Shown here: positions 1-11,238 of the stretch, in pieces | How positions within the stretch are numbered: the stretch's first letter is position 1 | Layout: every line of letters starts with the position of its first letter | Made by a program: the position numbers and the translations under genes | Assembly (NCBI GenBank): GCA_001939145.1 | Contig: LSRX01001165.1 | Coordinates: 108,969-172,968, forward strand | From: Symbiodinium microadriaticum | Taxonomy: Eukaryota; Sar; Dinophyceae; Suessiales; Symbiodiniaceae | Reading direction: 5' to 3' | DNA length: 64,000 bases | Notes under the pieces: generated by a model | The model's input: only the letters and a program-made list of their open reading frames with translations | Told to the model about the DNA's origin: nothing | Database searches by the model: none

Positions 1-18
1 GGGGGGGGGGGGGGGGGG
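1..18. repeat. Poly-G run at window edge
   Basis: Eighteen G residues open the window. This is a homopolymer or the edge of an assembly piece; no gene signal is seen in it. Confidence 0.8.
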
Positions 19-142
19 CCCTCTTTCAACCAAAGAGGGCCCAGGCCCGAAGGAGGCACCCCAGGGGCGCTTCCCCTTCAGCGATTCCGAAAGCTGCCGT
101 GCCCTTTTCTAGGGTGAGGGTCAAGCACGCATGGAAACTTAC

Positions 143-216
143 CGAAGCTGAAGTCACATGAGTTCCAGTCTTTGGGATGACAACGGAGGAGGGCACTGCG
201 GCTTCTGCAGCAGCTT
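143..216 (-). CDS. Candidate internal exon, unknown protein
   Basis: On the minus strand this stretch is bounded by a pyrimidine-rich acceptor (TTTCGTCAG) and a perfect GTAAGT donor and has an open frame reading AAEAAVPSSVVIPKTGTH and on. Another frame across the same bases is also open, so the phase is uncertain. The product is not recognised. Confidence 0.3.
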
Positions 217-1020
217 CTGACGAAATCCAGCTCAAGCAGTGGCCTAGTCCATGCGCTGCACACTAGAAAGTTTGTTCCATCGATTTTACAGTTTAGGGCT
301 TGAGGGTTCAGGGTCGCCAAGTTGACAAAGTATTCAACGCCTGTGGTCTTTCACGAGGTTTTGGGGTTGGACGTCACTGCCTTGGGAATGCTGTAGATAG
401 TTCTGAAACCCCAAACCCTACTGCGCTTTGAAAGGAACCCTTCTTTGACAAGCCCCGAGTCGACCCGAACAATCCAGCTGTGCGCCGCTCAGCCATCGAA
501 GCCCAGTTGCCTATGTCTGAACCGCCTAAACCCTAACCCCTAAAGCCTAAGCTCTACAGTACCCTAATAGACATTGAGAAGCAACCCTTATAGTAGGTGT
601 TCTCGGTACATAACCATGGAGCAGAAACCCAGTCCATCGGGAACTAAGCTTCGGGGATACAGCTCGTTCTGGGTTTCTGTGTCATCAACTGCCGGCGGCT
701 CACCCGAAGCCCTGAAGCACAAAGCAGAAACAAGACTCCGGCAGCCCAAAACCCCGACCCTCCAACGCAAAAGCTCATGCCGTTCAACCCTCGATGAAGC
801 CCCTTCGAGTATTTCGGCTCAGGCTGTGCCTAAACCCTAAACCGTAAACTTTAAGCCCTAAACTCTCTTAAACCCCTTAACCCTGAACCCCTACACACTA
901 AACCCTTAAACCCCTAAAACCCGTGCGCTGCTTGAGCGAAGGTCCATGCTTCGATTGAGTGCGCTCTGACCGAAGGGCTTCTCACAGGGCCTTTTTTTCT
1001 GTTGCAGGGAGACCTCACAC

Positions 1021-1182
1021 CTGCAAACCCTAAACCCCTAAACCCCTAAATCCCTAAACCCTAAACCCCTAAACCCCTAAATCCCTAAACCCCTAAACCC
1101 TAAATCCCTAAACCTTAAACCCCTAAATCCTAAATCCCTAAACCTTAAACCCCTAAATCCCTAAACCCTAAACCCCTAGAAA
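1021..1182. repeat. Degenerate telomere-like array (CCCTAAA/CCCCTAAA)
   Basis: About 20 imperfect copies of CCCTAAA, CCCCTAAA and CCCTAAAT in one orientation. The unit matches plant/alveolate-type telomere repeats (TTTAGGG), but copies vary in length and sequence, as expected of old interstitial tracts and not of a chromosome end. Confidence 0.85.
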
Positions 1183-1224
1183 GGCCATGAATCAAGCTTT
1201 GAATGGCATCATTCGAGCCGAATG

Positions 1225-1326
1225 CAGGGGCCTTAACAATAACTAGAACCGGGTTTTGGTCCAAATGATACTACATGTATAATAAGGAACCTCCCAACAT
1301 ATCATAGGTAATTATTAAGGCATCTA
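1225..1326. mobile_element. MITE-like element, family H
   Basis: It starts with GGGGCCTTAAcAATaacTAGAA and ends with GGTAATTATTAAGGC, an imperfect inverted repeat around an AT-rich centre. Related copies lie at 42586-42705, 62018-62125 and in fragments elsewhere. Confidence 0.5.
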
Positions 1327-1329
1327 TTC

Positions 1330-2008
1330 TTTTAAGCATGGGCTCCTCGGTCAGAGCACTTGGGTACACTAGCTCGAGACGGCTTGCTGCAAACTCCTGG
1401 ATGCGGCTTTCGACATGAAAGCAGGAACATGCGACACGGTACGGACCCGGGGCAAGGTAAACCGTACTCCCCAAATCCCAAAGCCCTTAACTAATCTTTC
1501 AATCCCTAAGCCCCAAACTAGACCCTAATCCCTAAACCCCTACATCCTAACCCCTAACTGCCACAACTCCGGCCTTCAACTCCTGAACGCTCTCGAACCT
1601 ACCACCCTAGAGGGCCCCAAAAAATCTCTCAACCCCCTGGCGCCCTGATCCTTTCTTTGCGTCCCTACACGGGTAACTTCTCCTCCTACGCATCGAACCT
1701 GGAACTGGAGTCCAATCAAGGCGGTCTAAGTGCAGCTCCTTTAGGGGGTATCGCTTAGGACTCGGGGTTTTGTATCAGGCCTTAGTAAGTAGAACCCTAG
1801 CATGACTAATCATACTAAGAAACCCTAACAAACCATGTCTGATTTTTGTCCCAGCCTCGAAAAACTTTCTCTAAACCTTCGGGTTGCGCCCCAGGATTTT
1901 GAAGCAAAATGTCTCGCGCCTGGAGCCTCTGCGGGCTGCATTCGCAGACCGGGCCAGGCGAGAGTCCCGCGGCTCAGGAGCTGCGGCCGTAGAGCTTCCC
2001 GTTGAGGC
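1330..2008 (-). CDS. Cluster of candidate exons of a minus-strand gene
   Basis: The strongest exon is 1877-2008: 44 open codons between a TTTTGAAG acceptor and an AAG|GT donor, GC3-rich, reading ASTGSSTAAAPEPRDSRLA to FCFKILGRNPK. Downstream on the same strand are about 1692-1742 (ELHLDRLDWTPVP) and about 1330-1425 (RIQEFAASRLELVYPSALTEE). The order and composition suit one gene, but phases between the exons were not proved and no domain is recognised. Telomere-like DNA and plain intron sequence separate the exons. Confidence 0.45.
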
Positions 2009-2099
2009 CTTCAAAACACTTAGGGGGGTTTAGGGGTTTAGGGTTTTAGGGTTTAGGGTTATAGGGTTTAGGGAACACCAGGGCCGAAGGAAACGACAA

Positions 2100-2200
2100 A
2101 AGTTTGTCTAAATTAGGATCCCTTTTAGGGTCCTTTTTTAAAAGGGCGCCGTACTACATTGGGGGCCTAAGGGACCCTAACGTAGAGAACTACCCATATA
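2100..2200. mobile_element. MITE-like element, family E
   Basis: A diverged copy of the family whose ends read GTAGTTCTCTAAATTAGGG and CTAATTTAGAGAACTAC. Its right half contains GTAGAGAACTACCC. Other copies are at 11881, 39795, 49505 and 53527. Confidence 0.6.
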
Positions 2201-2216
2201 CATTGGCCTAAAAGTA

Positions 2217-2258
2217 CTTAGTTGCTGAGTTCATAAGCACAAAAAAGTGTACACTTTC
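2217..2258. mobile_element. Truncated MITE-like element, family A
   Basis: Only the left half (CTTAGTTGCTGAGTTCATAA and AAAGTGTACACTTTC) is present; full copies elsewhere are about 100 bp. Confidence 0.6.
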
Positions 2259-2631
2259 GGGGGTCCAAGATAGACTAGCGAAGCCATATCAACGGGGGGC
2301 CTTACTGCGATCATGATTGGGTTTCGAGGTCTACTGTAGAGTAGCCTCAGAGTAGCCATAATAAGGAGCCTTAAGGAAGTTCCTTTGTATTTCTTAAGGT
2401 TACCCGCGAATCTCTTCGAGTTGGATGTGTGAGGATGCATGTCATGCAACGTAGTGCGATGCCGTGTCGCCACATGTAATGCAGTGCAAAGCAATTCGAT
2501 GCACGTCTAATCTAGTGTCATGTATGTATGCTACATGACTACTTAATTAGGTAGGTGAGTGTACGTGCATATACGCATACTTCCGAGTTCCTCCGACCAT
2601 TGCTGTGGAAGCAATGCTTTTGTACCCTTGC

Positions 2632-2874
2632 AGGGCTAACTTCGCCACGAAGGAGCCGCGTCATAGCCCCAACCGCGACAGACACAAATTTCATTATGTA
2701 GCTTTGTCTGACTGGCAGAAAGGTTCCTCGTTGCATATTCCGGTTTGTACTCCTAGAGAACCGTCAGAGACCAGCCCTTTAAAGAGCTGTTGTGGAGCAT
2801 CTAGTGCAGAAGAGCCACAAAGACCGTCCCAACATGACTCCCTACATACCTACTCCAGCAGCAGACCGAGCTAG
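2632..2874 (+). CDS. Candidate terminal exon, unknown protein
   Basis: After an acceptor-like TTTTGTACCCTTGCAG the plus strand stays open for about 80 codons to a TAG, reading ANFATKEPRHSPNRDRHKF, later SDWQKGSSLHIPVCTPRE. Codon use is less GC3-biased than in the better exons of this window. No family is recognised; it could be chance. Confidence 0.3.
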   Translation, partial: RANFATKEPRHSPNRDRHKFHYVALSDWQKGSSLHIPVCTPREPSETSPLKSCCGASSAEEPQRPSQHDSLHTYSSSRPS

Positions 2875-3330
2875 GCAACTCCTCAACCCTAATCCCCAAA
2901 CTCCAGATGCCTCAACGGTTTAGGCTTTAGGGTTTCGTGGTTTAGGGTTTAGGGAGGTCTGGACAGAACTCGCATCCTTTCGGGTCAGGGCACCGAGTTC
3001 GGGGCTTCTGGCAGGGAAACCATACGCCCCAATGTCTGAAGCCCTTTTAGGACCCCCTAAATCGCCCCTAATCGCGGATGCCTAAACCGCTGAAGCCGAA
3101 CATGGGAAGGGACTCATATTTTTCTCACTCCCTCCCCATGGTGACAAGAGTACCTAGGGAAAAGAAGAAGAAGGGTTCTATCCTACAGCCTGAGCCTCAA
3201 AACCCCGAAACTCTGAACCCAACACCCTAAACCCTTAAACCCTACAGGGTTTAGGGTTTAGGGGTTCAGGGGTTTAGGGTTTAGGTACACCCTGAACTCT
3301 ACACCTCAAGCCGACTTCTGGGGCCCTTCA

Positions 3331-3412
3331 GCCGCCGCTCAGAATCCCAAGTTGCCAGGGCCTTCGGGCTGCTGGCCGCCCGTGCCGAGGCTCCTACGAG
3401 AACTGTCGGGGC
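3331..3412. other. GC-rich exon-like island, strand unresolved
   Basis: A non-repetitive GC-rich patch surrounded by telomere-like and family H DNA. Plus strand reads SESQVARAFGLLAARAEAP; minus strand reads ASARAASSPKALATWDSERR. Both are flanked by possible splice sites, so it is probably an exon but the strand is not decided. Confidence 0.3.
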
Positions 3413-3740
3413 CTTAATGATTAGAACGGGGTTCCTTAAAAGGGTTCCCTTAAAGGGATCTATAAGGGTTCTATTAGGGGTGTGTTGTGTTGAAGGGGTT
3501 TAGGGCTTAGGGGTTAGCCTTAATAATAATTAGAGGGGCCTTAAGAATTAGAACAGGGTTTTGTTTGGGGGTTCCTTAAAAAGGGCTTCTTTAAAGGGAT
3601 CTTTCAGGGCTTTATTAAACTTGAACATGTCAAAAATGTAGAGGCCTTAATAATTAGAACGGGGTTCCTTAAAAGGGTTCCTTGAAAGGGGTCTACAAAG
3701 GTTAATAATGTAGGGGCCTTAATGATTTTCTTGGTAATTA
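3413..3740. repeat. Tandem fragments of family H
   Basis: GGGGCCTTAATAATTAGAAC recurs several times with AAAGGGATCTATAAGGGTT spacers. No gene is seen here. Confidence 0.5.
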
Positions 3741-3764
3741 TGTAGGCTTCTATATTACTTGGCT

Positions 3765-3870
3765 CAGGGTTTAGTGGCTTAGGGGCTTAGGGTTTAGTGG
3801 CTTAGGTTTTAGAGGTCTAGGGTTTAGAGGTTTAGGGGTTACGGGTTGAGGGTTTAGGTAAACAGGTTGT
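3765..3870. repeat. Degenerate TTTAGGG tract
   Basis: Imperfect GGGTTTAG, GGCTTAGG and GGTTTAGA units in plus orientation. From here to about 4230 no coding signal is convincing. Confidence 0.6.
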
Positions 3871-4934
3871 TGAAGGAGTCAGGTTTGAATTCTTTCTTAG
3901 GGCTTAGGCTTTAGACTTGCGAAGGTTTGGGATTTGACGGTTTATGGTTTTTAGCAAATTTCAATTAAGAAAGCTTTTGGGAGTTACGAGCTTCAGCTTG
4001 GGGGCAGGTCTAGTGAAGGGACTGGGAGATGTCGGCTTAGGGTCCCCTTGTGGGATTTATGTCGGAGGCTTATTAGGGCCTGTTTAACGGGCTTCTTCCC
4101 TTGGGGCTTATTGGATCTTTATGGGTCTGATGTGGCTTTTTGTTGGCGCTGCGGGTCCATGCAAAGGGCTTGAAGATTTGACTGTGGCTTACTTACACTG
4201 TCTCGGGTATACTGCTACGTGATGGCGGTTATGATGCAGTTCTACACGGGCTGAGGGGTACATTATCGCATAGATACCGAGGCACTTTTGGGGGGAATCA
4301 TATTACCAATGATTCGGACGCTTATTATGTTATCGGGATGGGCATTTTGCTGGAGAAGGCAGGCAGTGAGATTTTCGGGCTTTGGAGCCGTAGGTGCAGC
4401 TTTCAGGGATACGCTAAGTCTCGCTGTAAGGGATACCGTAAGTGCTGCTACAAGGCTACAAGGGTTCAGCTGCAGCCATAGCAGCGGCAGGAGCAGTGAC
4501 GGCGACAGCAATGGTATCTAGTCCACCAGCGTATCGCGAACACACGAAACACCGAAACTTAGTACACGACGGATCTCAAACCTCTGATCGCATAAAACTG
4601 GAAAATAAGGTAGGGAAAATTGTCAAAAAATTGTGATCCCTCTGTATTCCCGTGCAATCACGAGTACTGGCTGGGGTCTCACGAGAAAGAGTAGTCTCCA
4701 AGCGGGCTGATCACGAACAAGCAAATCAACACTATTGCCCCAATTAGGGCAGTTGCAGTTGATCCCACTTAATCTGCATAACTCACATAACCTGCAGCCC
4801 CATGGGAAAATCGTAAAAAAGTTTCTGCACATTTTGCAAGACGGTATACATTCTACTAGACATGCAACAAGGAAGCCCATAAAAAGTATATTGATTAGGC
4901 CCCTATTTTTGAAGCCTCCATAAACCCCTAACCC

Positions 4935-5215
4935 GGAGCCCCCGACGGGTGCCTCTGCAACTCCTTAAGCGCTTTGACCGCAGCATTGCCCTAGAGAAAG
5001 AGGATCTCAAGGGATTCTACACTTGGTTTGCCGGCCGAAGATTTAGAAATGACAATAAACATGACAGGATCAGCAGTGACAGGCCATGGACCATGATGAT
5101 TGATACGAAGGGCGGAAAGGGAATTGTTCATGATAGGACTTCCTTGGGACGGATGCACTTGATTTCGACTCATCTGGCGTTACACGTTCGTGCGAGCAAA
5201 CGGTCGTGCAGGTGA
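4935..5215 (+). CDS. Candidate exon or short ORF, unknown protein
   Basis: An open plus-strand frame begins LQLLKRFDRSIALEKEDLKG, then FYTWFAGRR, and runs to a stop at 5213-5215. The first 35 codons look protein-like. On the minus strand the same patch has a strong acceptor (CCTCTTTCTCTAG) followed by GNAAVKALKELQ, so the true strand is unsettled. No domain is recognised. Confidence 0.3.
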
Positions 5216-6113
5216 AAGTTCGGGGTTTGAGGGTTCAGGGCTCAGTTTCCAAGCAGTGCACGTGGGCTGCCAAGCAGGCATCCGCACATGCGAGAGCGGT
5301 ACGATGCATTGCTTGCATCCACTTCTCTCTACTGATACGAAAGATGTTTCATGATCCTAGCACTGCGCAGGCACAGCATGGAAAAGGTCTATAGAGTGTG
5401 CCAGGTCTTGCAAAAACACATTATCTCAGATGCTGAATCGAGTTGTCCGAAGAGTTGCCGAGCGAACCCAAGGATACTAGTCCGTTGCAGTCACGGAAGT
5501 CATGTCCCTCGCAAGCCGAACTGCCGTTGTCAAAGATCCGAAACTCTGCCTAGAGTTGCCAAGTTACTTGAAGCCCATCAATCATCTTAGCTGGGTCACA
5601 TCATCTCTTTTTGTGTTACGTCTGACTCTCTAGGCAAAGTCTCCGAGCCTGCAGAATACTGCGACAGATGTGATGCGATTATGAGTTTCGTGGCAGTATG
5701 CCAAGATGTGCATCTAGTGAACCTAGTGTAGCTCATTAAGACAAAGTCAGGTTTGCCAGCCTAGAATGAGGTCGAAGTTGTTGTACAATGCAACACACTG
5801 GCAGAGACTAAAATTACATGGCGAGATGCACTAACGAGGATAGTGAACCCCATGCAGTGACACAGAGCTAATCTATAATAGAACATACTGCATTGAAACG
5901 ATATGAATATGATCTTCGAACATGCAGGACACTAATGAACATAGAGGGCCATGCAAGAAGCGACAAACTCAATCGCAGGTAGTAGCAGAATATTGTGGCA
6001 CTCCTTGCCTGGTACGAGAAAGGGTACGTGATCACGCTGTAAACCGTGCCGTTGATGGACATGCCCCTACACTGCCCAAACAAGCTATGCCATCACTTCC
6101 ATAATTGACGGTA

Positions 6114-6188
6114 CTCAAACCCTAAATCCCTAAACCCTAAACCCCTAAACCCTAAATCCCTAAACCCTAAATCCCTAAACCCTAAAAG
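6114..6188. repeat. Telomere-like CCCTAAA tract
   Basis: Nine or so CCCTAAA/CCCTAAATC units in one orientation. Confidence 0.85.
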
Positions 6189-6307
6189 CCCTGCCCGTTA
6201 GCTCATTCGAACTCGGACCTCCGTCGAGTCGTGCACGGACGGCCTCGCCTCAAGAAGTGCAGTGGTCTATCGCTTTGTTACAACCACAAAGAACCATCCC
6301 AGCGAAC

Positions 6308-6431
6308 ATCAAGAACACAACACAACAACAACAACACCAGCAAGCAGTAAGACAACACCAACAACAAGAAGAACAAGAGCAACAACAACAACAACAACAG
6401 CAACAACAACACAAATTATTATTATTATTAT

Positions 6432-6465
<34 letters not shown>

Positions 6466-6780
6466 GCTACTGCTACTGCTACTGCTACTGCTACTGGCGC
6501 TTTCTTAGCGGCAAAAAGCTGGAGCAANGCTACTGCTACTGCTACTGCTACTCCTACTACTACTACTACTACTACTACTACTGCTACTACTAGACGACGA
6601 CGACGACGGCGACTACATCTACGACGACAACGGCGAAGAAGACGATGACGAAGACGACGACGACAAAGACAACGACGACGACGACAGCGACGAGGACTAC
6701 TACTACCACTAAAAGACTACTACTGCTACTGCTACTACTGCTACTGCTACTGCTGCTGCTACTGCTGCTGCTGCTGCTTG

Positions 6781-6821
<41 letters not shown>

Positions 6822-6845
6822 ATACTGCTACTCCTGCAACTACGA
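6308..6845. repeat. Compound trinucleotide microsatellite
   Basis: An in-phase run that passes through CAA, TTA, CTA, CTG, CGA, CTA and TGC units. All six frames stay open through it as poly-Thr, poly-Leu, poly-Ser or poly-Val; these are not genes. A unique 34-bp segment and an N sit inside it (see findings). Confidence 0.9.
6528..6528. other. Ambiguous base (N)
   Basis: A single N directly after the 34-bp segment duplicated at 7426-7459; it marks an uncertain assembly position. Confidence 0.95.
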
Positions 6846-7425
6846 CTGCGATGGCGACGACCCCTACTACGAGGTATTCCTACTATGGTCATTGTTTTGA
6901 AGCTGGACAACGCTGGTAGTCACTGTGGCGTTTATGCCTGTGTAGGTTTGGAAGATGCGTTCAAGACTTCTGCATAGCCCAACACGGGTTCGGGGGGACG
7001 TAAGACAGACATGTTGTACAAGCCAACCCCAGAATCGAGCAGATTTGCAACTCAAGCCAGCGTGATTGCTCCCCATAGAGCCCAAAGCTGGTCGCTGAGC
7101 GAGGGTCTCAAGCAAATGTATGCTGTGACACGTGATCGCACACAATTTTCCATCGTAGCGCGTCAGGCGCCCTTCAAGCCTTCATACAAGGATAGAGAGT
7201 TGCTGTCTGAACTGGACTACTTTACCAAACTTGTCCTCATGTGACATCTGCTCACCCTTAAAACCCTAAAGTTCTAAATCCTTGACCTCAACTCGAAAGC
7301 ATAAGACCTTGAGCTTCAACCCCATAAGCAGATAAACTCTCACGTCCCCAGCTACCCCTCTGAAGCCGAGATAAGGCGCCAGAAAGGATTTTGTGATGCC
7401 CACGGTGGCCCAGTCGTTTCGCTTC

Positions 7426-7459
7426 CTGGCGCTTTCTTAGCGGCAAAAAGCTGGAGCAA
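7426..7459. repeat. 34-bp direct repeat of 6494-6527
   Basis: The segment beginning CTGGCGCTTTCTTAGCGGCA is identical at both places. Confidence 0.9.
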
Positions 7460-7622
7460 GTCTTTGGGTCTGAAGCTTCAATGCCACTAGAACAGCGGAG
7501 GACTAGTATGGGGGGGGGGCCTTGTGAGTTTGAAAAAGGGGTTTTCGGGTATACCATGTACCAGAGTAGGTGTGTACATAGAATGCTTACCGGATACCTG
7601 TTCCTCAAAACTCCACGAAATA

Positions 7623-7720
7623 CGGTTGATGGACAAAACCCTGCATGACCTTAACCTAAACTACGGGATTTATGGTACTATACTATACTTGGGTCATGCA
7701 GAATTTTGTCCATCAACAGT
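7623..7720. mobile_element. MITE-like element, family C variant
   Basis: The ends CGGTTGATGGACAAAACCCT and GAATTTTGTCCATCAACAG are near-perfect inverted repeats, with CTGCATGACC/GGTCATGCAG just inside. It can fold as one long hairpin. Confidence 0.75.
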
Positions 7721-8551
7721 ATGTCTGGGAGCTTTGGGTTTAGGGCTTTGGGCGCCTGAGAAGGGGCCTTTTGGGGGACTCTGAAGAACACAGCAGCAGA
7801 GAGTAGGGCTTGAGAAAACTGCGCACACCAAGGCGGAACAGTTGAAAGTGAAACCCTAAACCAAAAAACCCCTAAACCCTTGTCGTAACCCCGACGGTAA
7901 AGCCTCACAGTTACCCCGAAAGGAGCCTTTGCCATCGCTACTCGTCTTCTCTTTGGGCATTCCATCAACACACGCCGCTGCACACAGCTCCAAAGAACTC
8001 TAGGTTTAGGGTTTCTTTCCGAGAAACGCGTGCTAAGAACCCTGCCCCTGACGGCGCAGAGGCCTGGAAAGAACCTACACTCTGAGACGGTAACCCATGT
8101 GGAGAAGCCCCCTGGGTCCTGCTTGCGAAACTGTTTCCTAGGAACCCTATCATTAATTTGACGCGTTATGGCGGGGTCTATTTCATGGGTTTCCGTTCTT
8201 TTTTATCCTCTACGGGGTCTTCCAGTCTTCCGTAGCAGGACTGTGCCATTGCTCTGAAGACTCTCCAGAGGATGCTTTAGGCACGCACAGTATCGTTTAA
8301 AGTGAGATTTTCCAAGACAGTTGGCACGCGGAGAGAACATCATACTCACATTCAGCCAGAGACGAATTGGGGAAGCGGTGACAGTCAGATCGATAAGCAA
8401 TGTAAGAGTAGACACAGAACTTCACCCCAGACCCCTTGGAGAATCTGACAACTACAACCCTTGAAGAAAAGGACTATCTCAAAGCATATATAGTAGGGCC
8501 ATGTTTTTTAGATCCTCTAAATCCTCTAGGAGGTCTGGGAACTGCTTTTTG

Positions 8552-8640
8552 CTTGACAGCTCCGGCGATACGAAGGGCCACAAGGGGCAGCGTCTTTGCA
8601 AACTGCCCGGCTGCGCCCGTCACAGCTCTGCGCGTTTTCT
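8552..8640 (-). CDS. Candidate exon, unknown protein
   Basis: A GC3-rich minus-strand frame reads TRRAVTGAAGQFAKTLPLVA then LRIAGAVK. A second minus frame over the same bases is Cys-rich (SCDGRSRAVCKDAAPC), so phase is uncertain. Confidence 0.3.
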
Positions 8641-9057
8641 CAATCGATATGGGTTCCTCAGCTTCAGACCCAATCATACTCAGCCTGTGCTGTGGGTATA
8701 TTCGCCCTGTAGAGACGCAAAGTAGCAGACTAGCTAAAGAGCAAATAAAGAGTTCAGAGCCTTTGAAGCCTTCCGGTGCTCGAAAGTCGTCCATGGGTTC
8801 GTGCGAGGTGGGTTACCAGTTCCTGACTCCCCGGTACGAGTAAGAGGCCTTAGTATCTAGAATAAGGTAGCAAGCTCTACTGCACTATACATGGGGCCGT
8901 ACGACGACATGAATACAAACTATTCAATCGTCTATGTTCTGATGCCCCATGGAGTTGCGCAGCTTCCGGAGTTGCTTGCCATGCACTGGGCTCTTGTTCA
9001 GGAAGTTCATGTTAACTTACCATGAGAAGGAAAGCCCCTTACTTTTCTGTAACCTCA

Positions 9058-9121
9058 ATTAAGTTACCATACAAAGGAAACCCCCGTAATCTACTACAGA
9101 TCTCTATTATGGTAGCTTAAA
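9058..9121. mobile_element. Short palindromic element, family K
   Basis: Ends ATTAAGTTACCAT and ATGGTAGCTTAA form an inverted repeat; a second copy is at 15994-16057. A damaged half-copy precedes it at about 9012-9050. Confidence 0.6.
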
Positions 9122-9176
9122 CTCAACTCCTTCAGAAAGGATCCAATGTAAACCTGATGCATCCGGGGGTCTTGAC

Positions 9177-9245
9177 CAGGTCCCCATTCTCCTCGTCCAG
9201 ATAGTCTGCCCACGCGAGGTCGGGGTGAACGACCTTGAGGCGGGG
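9177..9245 (-). CDS. Internal exon, unknown protein
   Basis: Twenty-three codons between acceptor CCCTCGAAG and donor CTG|GTCAAG read PRLKVVHPDLAWADYLDEE then NGDL. High GC3 and clean GT-AG boundaries make this one of the better isolated exons. An open minus frame extends further to 9569, and NAALATLVLRLSQ at about 9325-9362 may be another exon. The parent gene may be the one at 13.1-20.2 kb, but this is not shown. Confidence 0.45.
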
Positions 9246-9617
9246 CTTCGAGGGTGGAGAATTCAAAACGGGTTGAGTGCGCAAGGGTTTGAGGCTCTTT
9301 GGGGCTTGAACTTCGAGGCCTTGCGACAAGCGAAGCACCAACGTCGCCAAAGCCGCATTCAAGGGAAAAAGTGAGGGCTTGTGAACAAGCTGTCCGCTGT
9401 GGTGGTTGTCGGAGAAACCGACATCCATCTTTGCTTTGTATGGAATATTAGGACCATGACGGAGGCCTTGTGGACAAACGATAGCGACGCTACAACGAGG
9501 AAATGTAGGAATAGCACCATTAAGCTCTGCGGCAAGCGCCGGTTTCGGCCGGCCAACCCTGGCAAGCACGAAAAGTAGTAAAACTAGAGACGCCTTGCAA
9601 TTGTTGTGCCGCGACTC

Positions 9618-9629
9618 AGGCTGCTACTG

Positions 9630-9674
<45 letters not shown>
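9618..9674. repeat. (CTA)n microsatellite
   Basis: About 17 CTA units; the poly-Tyr frame through it is not a gene. Confidence 0.95.
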
Positions 9675-10039
9675 TGATGAGTGCTATCAGCTTGCTTGGA
9701 AGTGTTGTGTAAGGTGGCCTAGTGAGTACACACCCACACAAGAAAGTGAGTCAATGATGTACTGGTGCTACACCGAAAAGCAACCACCTAATGCCCTAAC
9801 CCGCACAACACTTGCTCACTCTGACGAACCCCAAGATGGGAGAATGACACAACACAACCGTGCTTGAACCTCTTCCCGTAATGTTTTTGTTTAGGGCCCC
9901 TAAAGAAAAGTATCATCTATTCCGGCCCCTATCATATATTGTACATTTTTTGCTCTTAACTCCAGGGGCCTTTAGCTCGAGAATGGTCCTCGGCAAGTCG
10001 TTCGGTCCGGCAAGGATGTGGTGCGAGTAGCCTCATCTG

Positions 10040-10047
10040 TCAGCAGC

Positions 10048-10091
<44 letters not shown>

Positions 10092-10102
10092 TGGTAGTAG
10101 TG

Positions 10103-10135
<33 letters not shown>

Positions 10136-10276
10136 ATAGTCGTAGTAGTAGTAGTAGTAGTAGTAGTAGCAGCAGTAGTAGCAGCACCAGCAGCAGCAGC
10201 AGGAGGAGGAGGAGTAGTAGTAGTGGTAGCAGCAGTAGCACTAGCAGTAGCAGGAGGAGTAGGAGTAGCAGTAGTA
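10040..10276. repeat. (AGT/AGC/AGG)n microsatellite
   Basis: In-phase AGT units grading into AGC and AGG. The poly-Ser, poly-Val and poly-Leu frames are artefacts of the repeat. Confidence 0.95.
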
Positions 10277-10445
10277 ACAACATCATGGCGGAATGATTCG
10301 GGAGGTATGGCAAAAGGGTTTTGGGATGGGATTTTATGGTGCAGGGTACACCCTTTATGGTTGAGAGCTTTGGGACTTGCCTAGCGGCCTACAAACATCG
10401 TGCTACTTTGGCTTCGTGTGGGTGTCCGGGGGAGTCCGGGCCCCC

Positions 10446-10481
10446 ATCCATCCATCCATCCATCCATCCATCCATCCAACC
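10446..10481. repeat. (CATC)n microsatellite
   Basis: Eight to nine CATC units, then telomere-like CCGTAAACCCTAA. Confidence 0.95.
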
Positions 10482-10792
10482 GTAAACCCTAATCCAACTA
10501 TTTAAATATCTGTAGACATTTGCCCCAGCAAGGCCCCAGTCAACTTTTGGAGACCTCCATGTTGTGGCTTTGTGTGTCGCTGGCCGAAGCTTGTGTTGGT
10601 TGGTGCAGGTTGTTTGGTCAAAGGCTGGCTAATCCAAAACCTGAGAAACTGCACGGTCCCAAGGTGGCCGTTAGTGGTGAGCCGACTCAGCATGTTTTGT
10701 AATGGTACCGAAAAACCTACTGGCACAGCAGGGAACCAAAGCACAGGTGAACTCTAAAACCAAAACTCCTGAACCCAAAAACCCTGAGCCTT

Positions 10793-10801
10793 NNNNNNNN
10801 N
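10793..10801. other. Assembly gap of 9 N
   Basis: The gap is bounded on both sides by GAGCCTT, which suggests that the flanks overlap and the true gap is zero or negative. Confidence 0.9.
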
Positions 10802-11087
10802 GAGCCTTTTTTTCATCGCAAGTCCATCAACGAAGTCCGACAAACCCAAATCCCCTTAACCCGATAGTTCTATGACGAAGGTCATCGATGCGGGGCTTTG
10901 TCAAATTGGAGTTGCAGTATTGCGAAACATTGCAGCCCCCCATATCAAACGATGGTTCTTTTTCAAGGACCCCTAAGCAAATTACATTTCAAGACACGGT
11001 GCTGTCATCGATGTAGTAGCACCTACCTTCTTTCCAGGTGACGTGACCATCCGCAATGGACCTGAGCTTGCAGGATCCGGTCAGGTT

Positions 11088-11238
11088 CCCAGAGAACCCA
11101 ATACCCCTTAACTCAGGAAAAAACCTAATATGATTTAATGTCGAGTCCTTAATTAAGGAATATACCTTAAATTATAGGGGGCCTTAGAATATGATTTAAG
11201 GTCGAGTCCTTAATTCAGGGGGATTGGGTTCTCTGGGT
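11088..11238. mobile_element. MITE-like element, family F
   Basis: Ends CCCAGAGAACCCAATACCCC and GGATTGGGTTCTCTGGG are inverted repeats. The core repeats ATGATTTAA-GTCGAGTCCTTAATT twice, so this copy is longer than the 110-bp relatives. Confidence 0.75.

Noticed and set aside
615..840. 75-codon plus-strand ORF starting MEQKPSPSGTKLRG
   Set aside because: It ends in telomere-like DNA, lacks splice or domain support, and the minus strand is open as well.
6262..6977. Long Thr, Leu, Val and Ser open frames
   Set aside because: They are produced by in-phase trinucleotide repeats in every frame. The same applies to 10018-10384, 27314-27586, 38573-38937 and 61312-61593.
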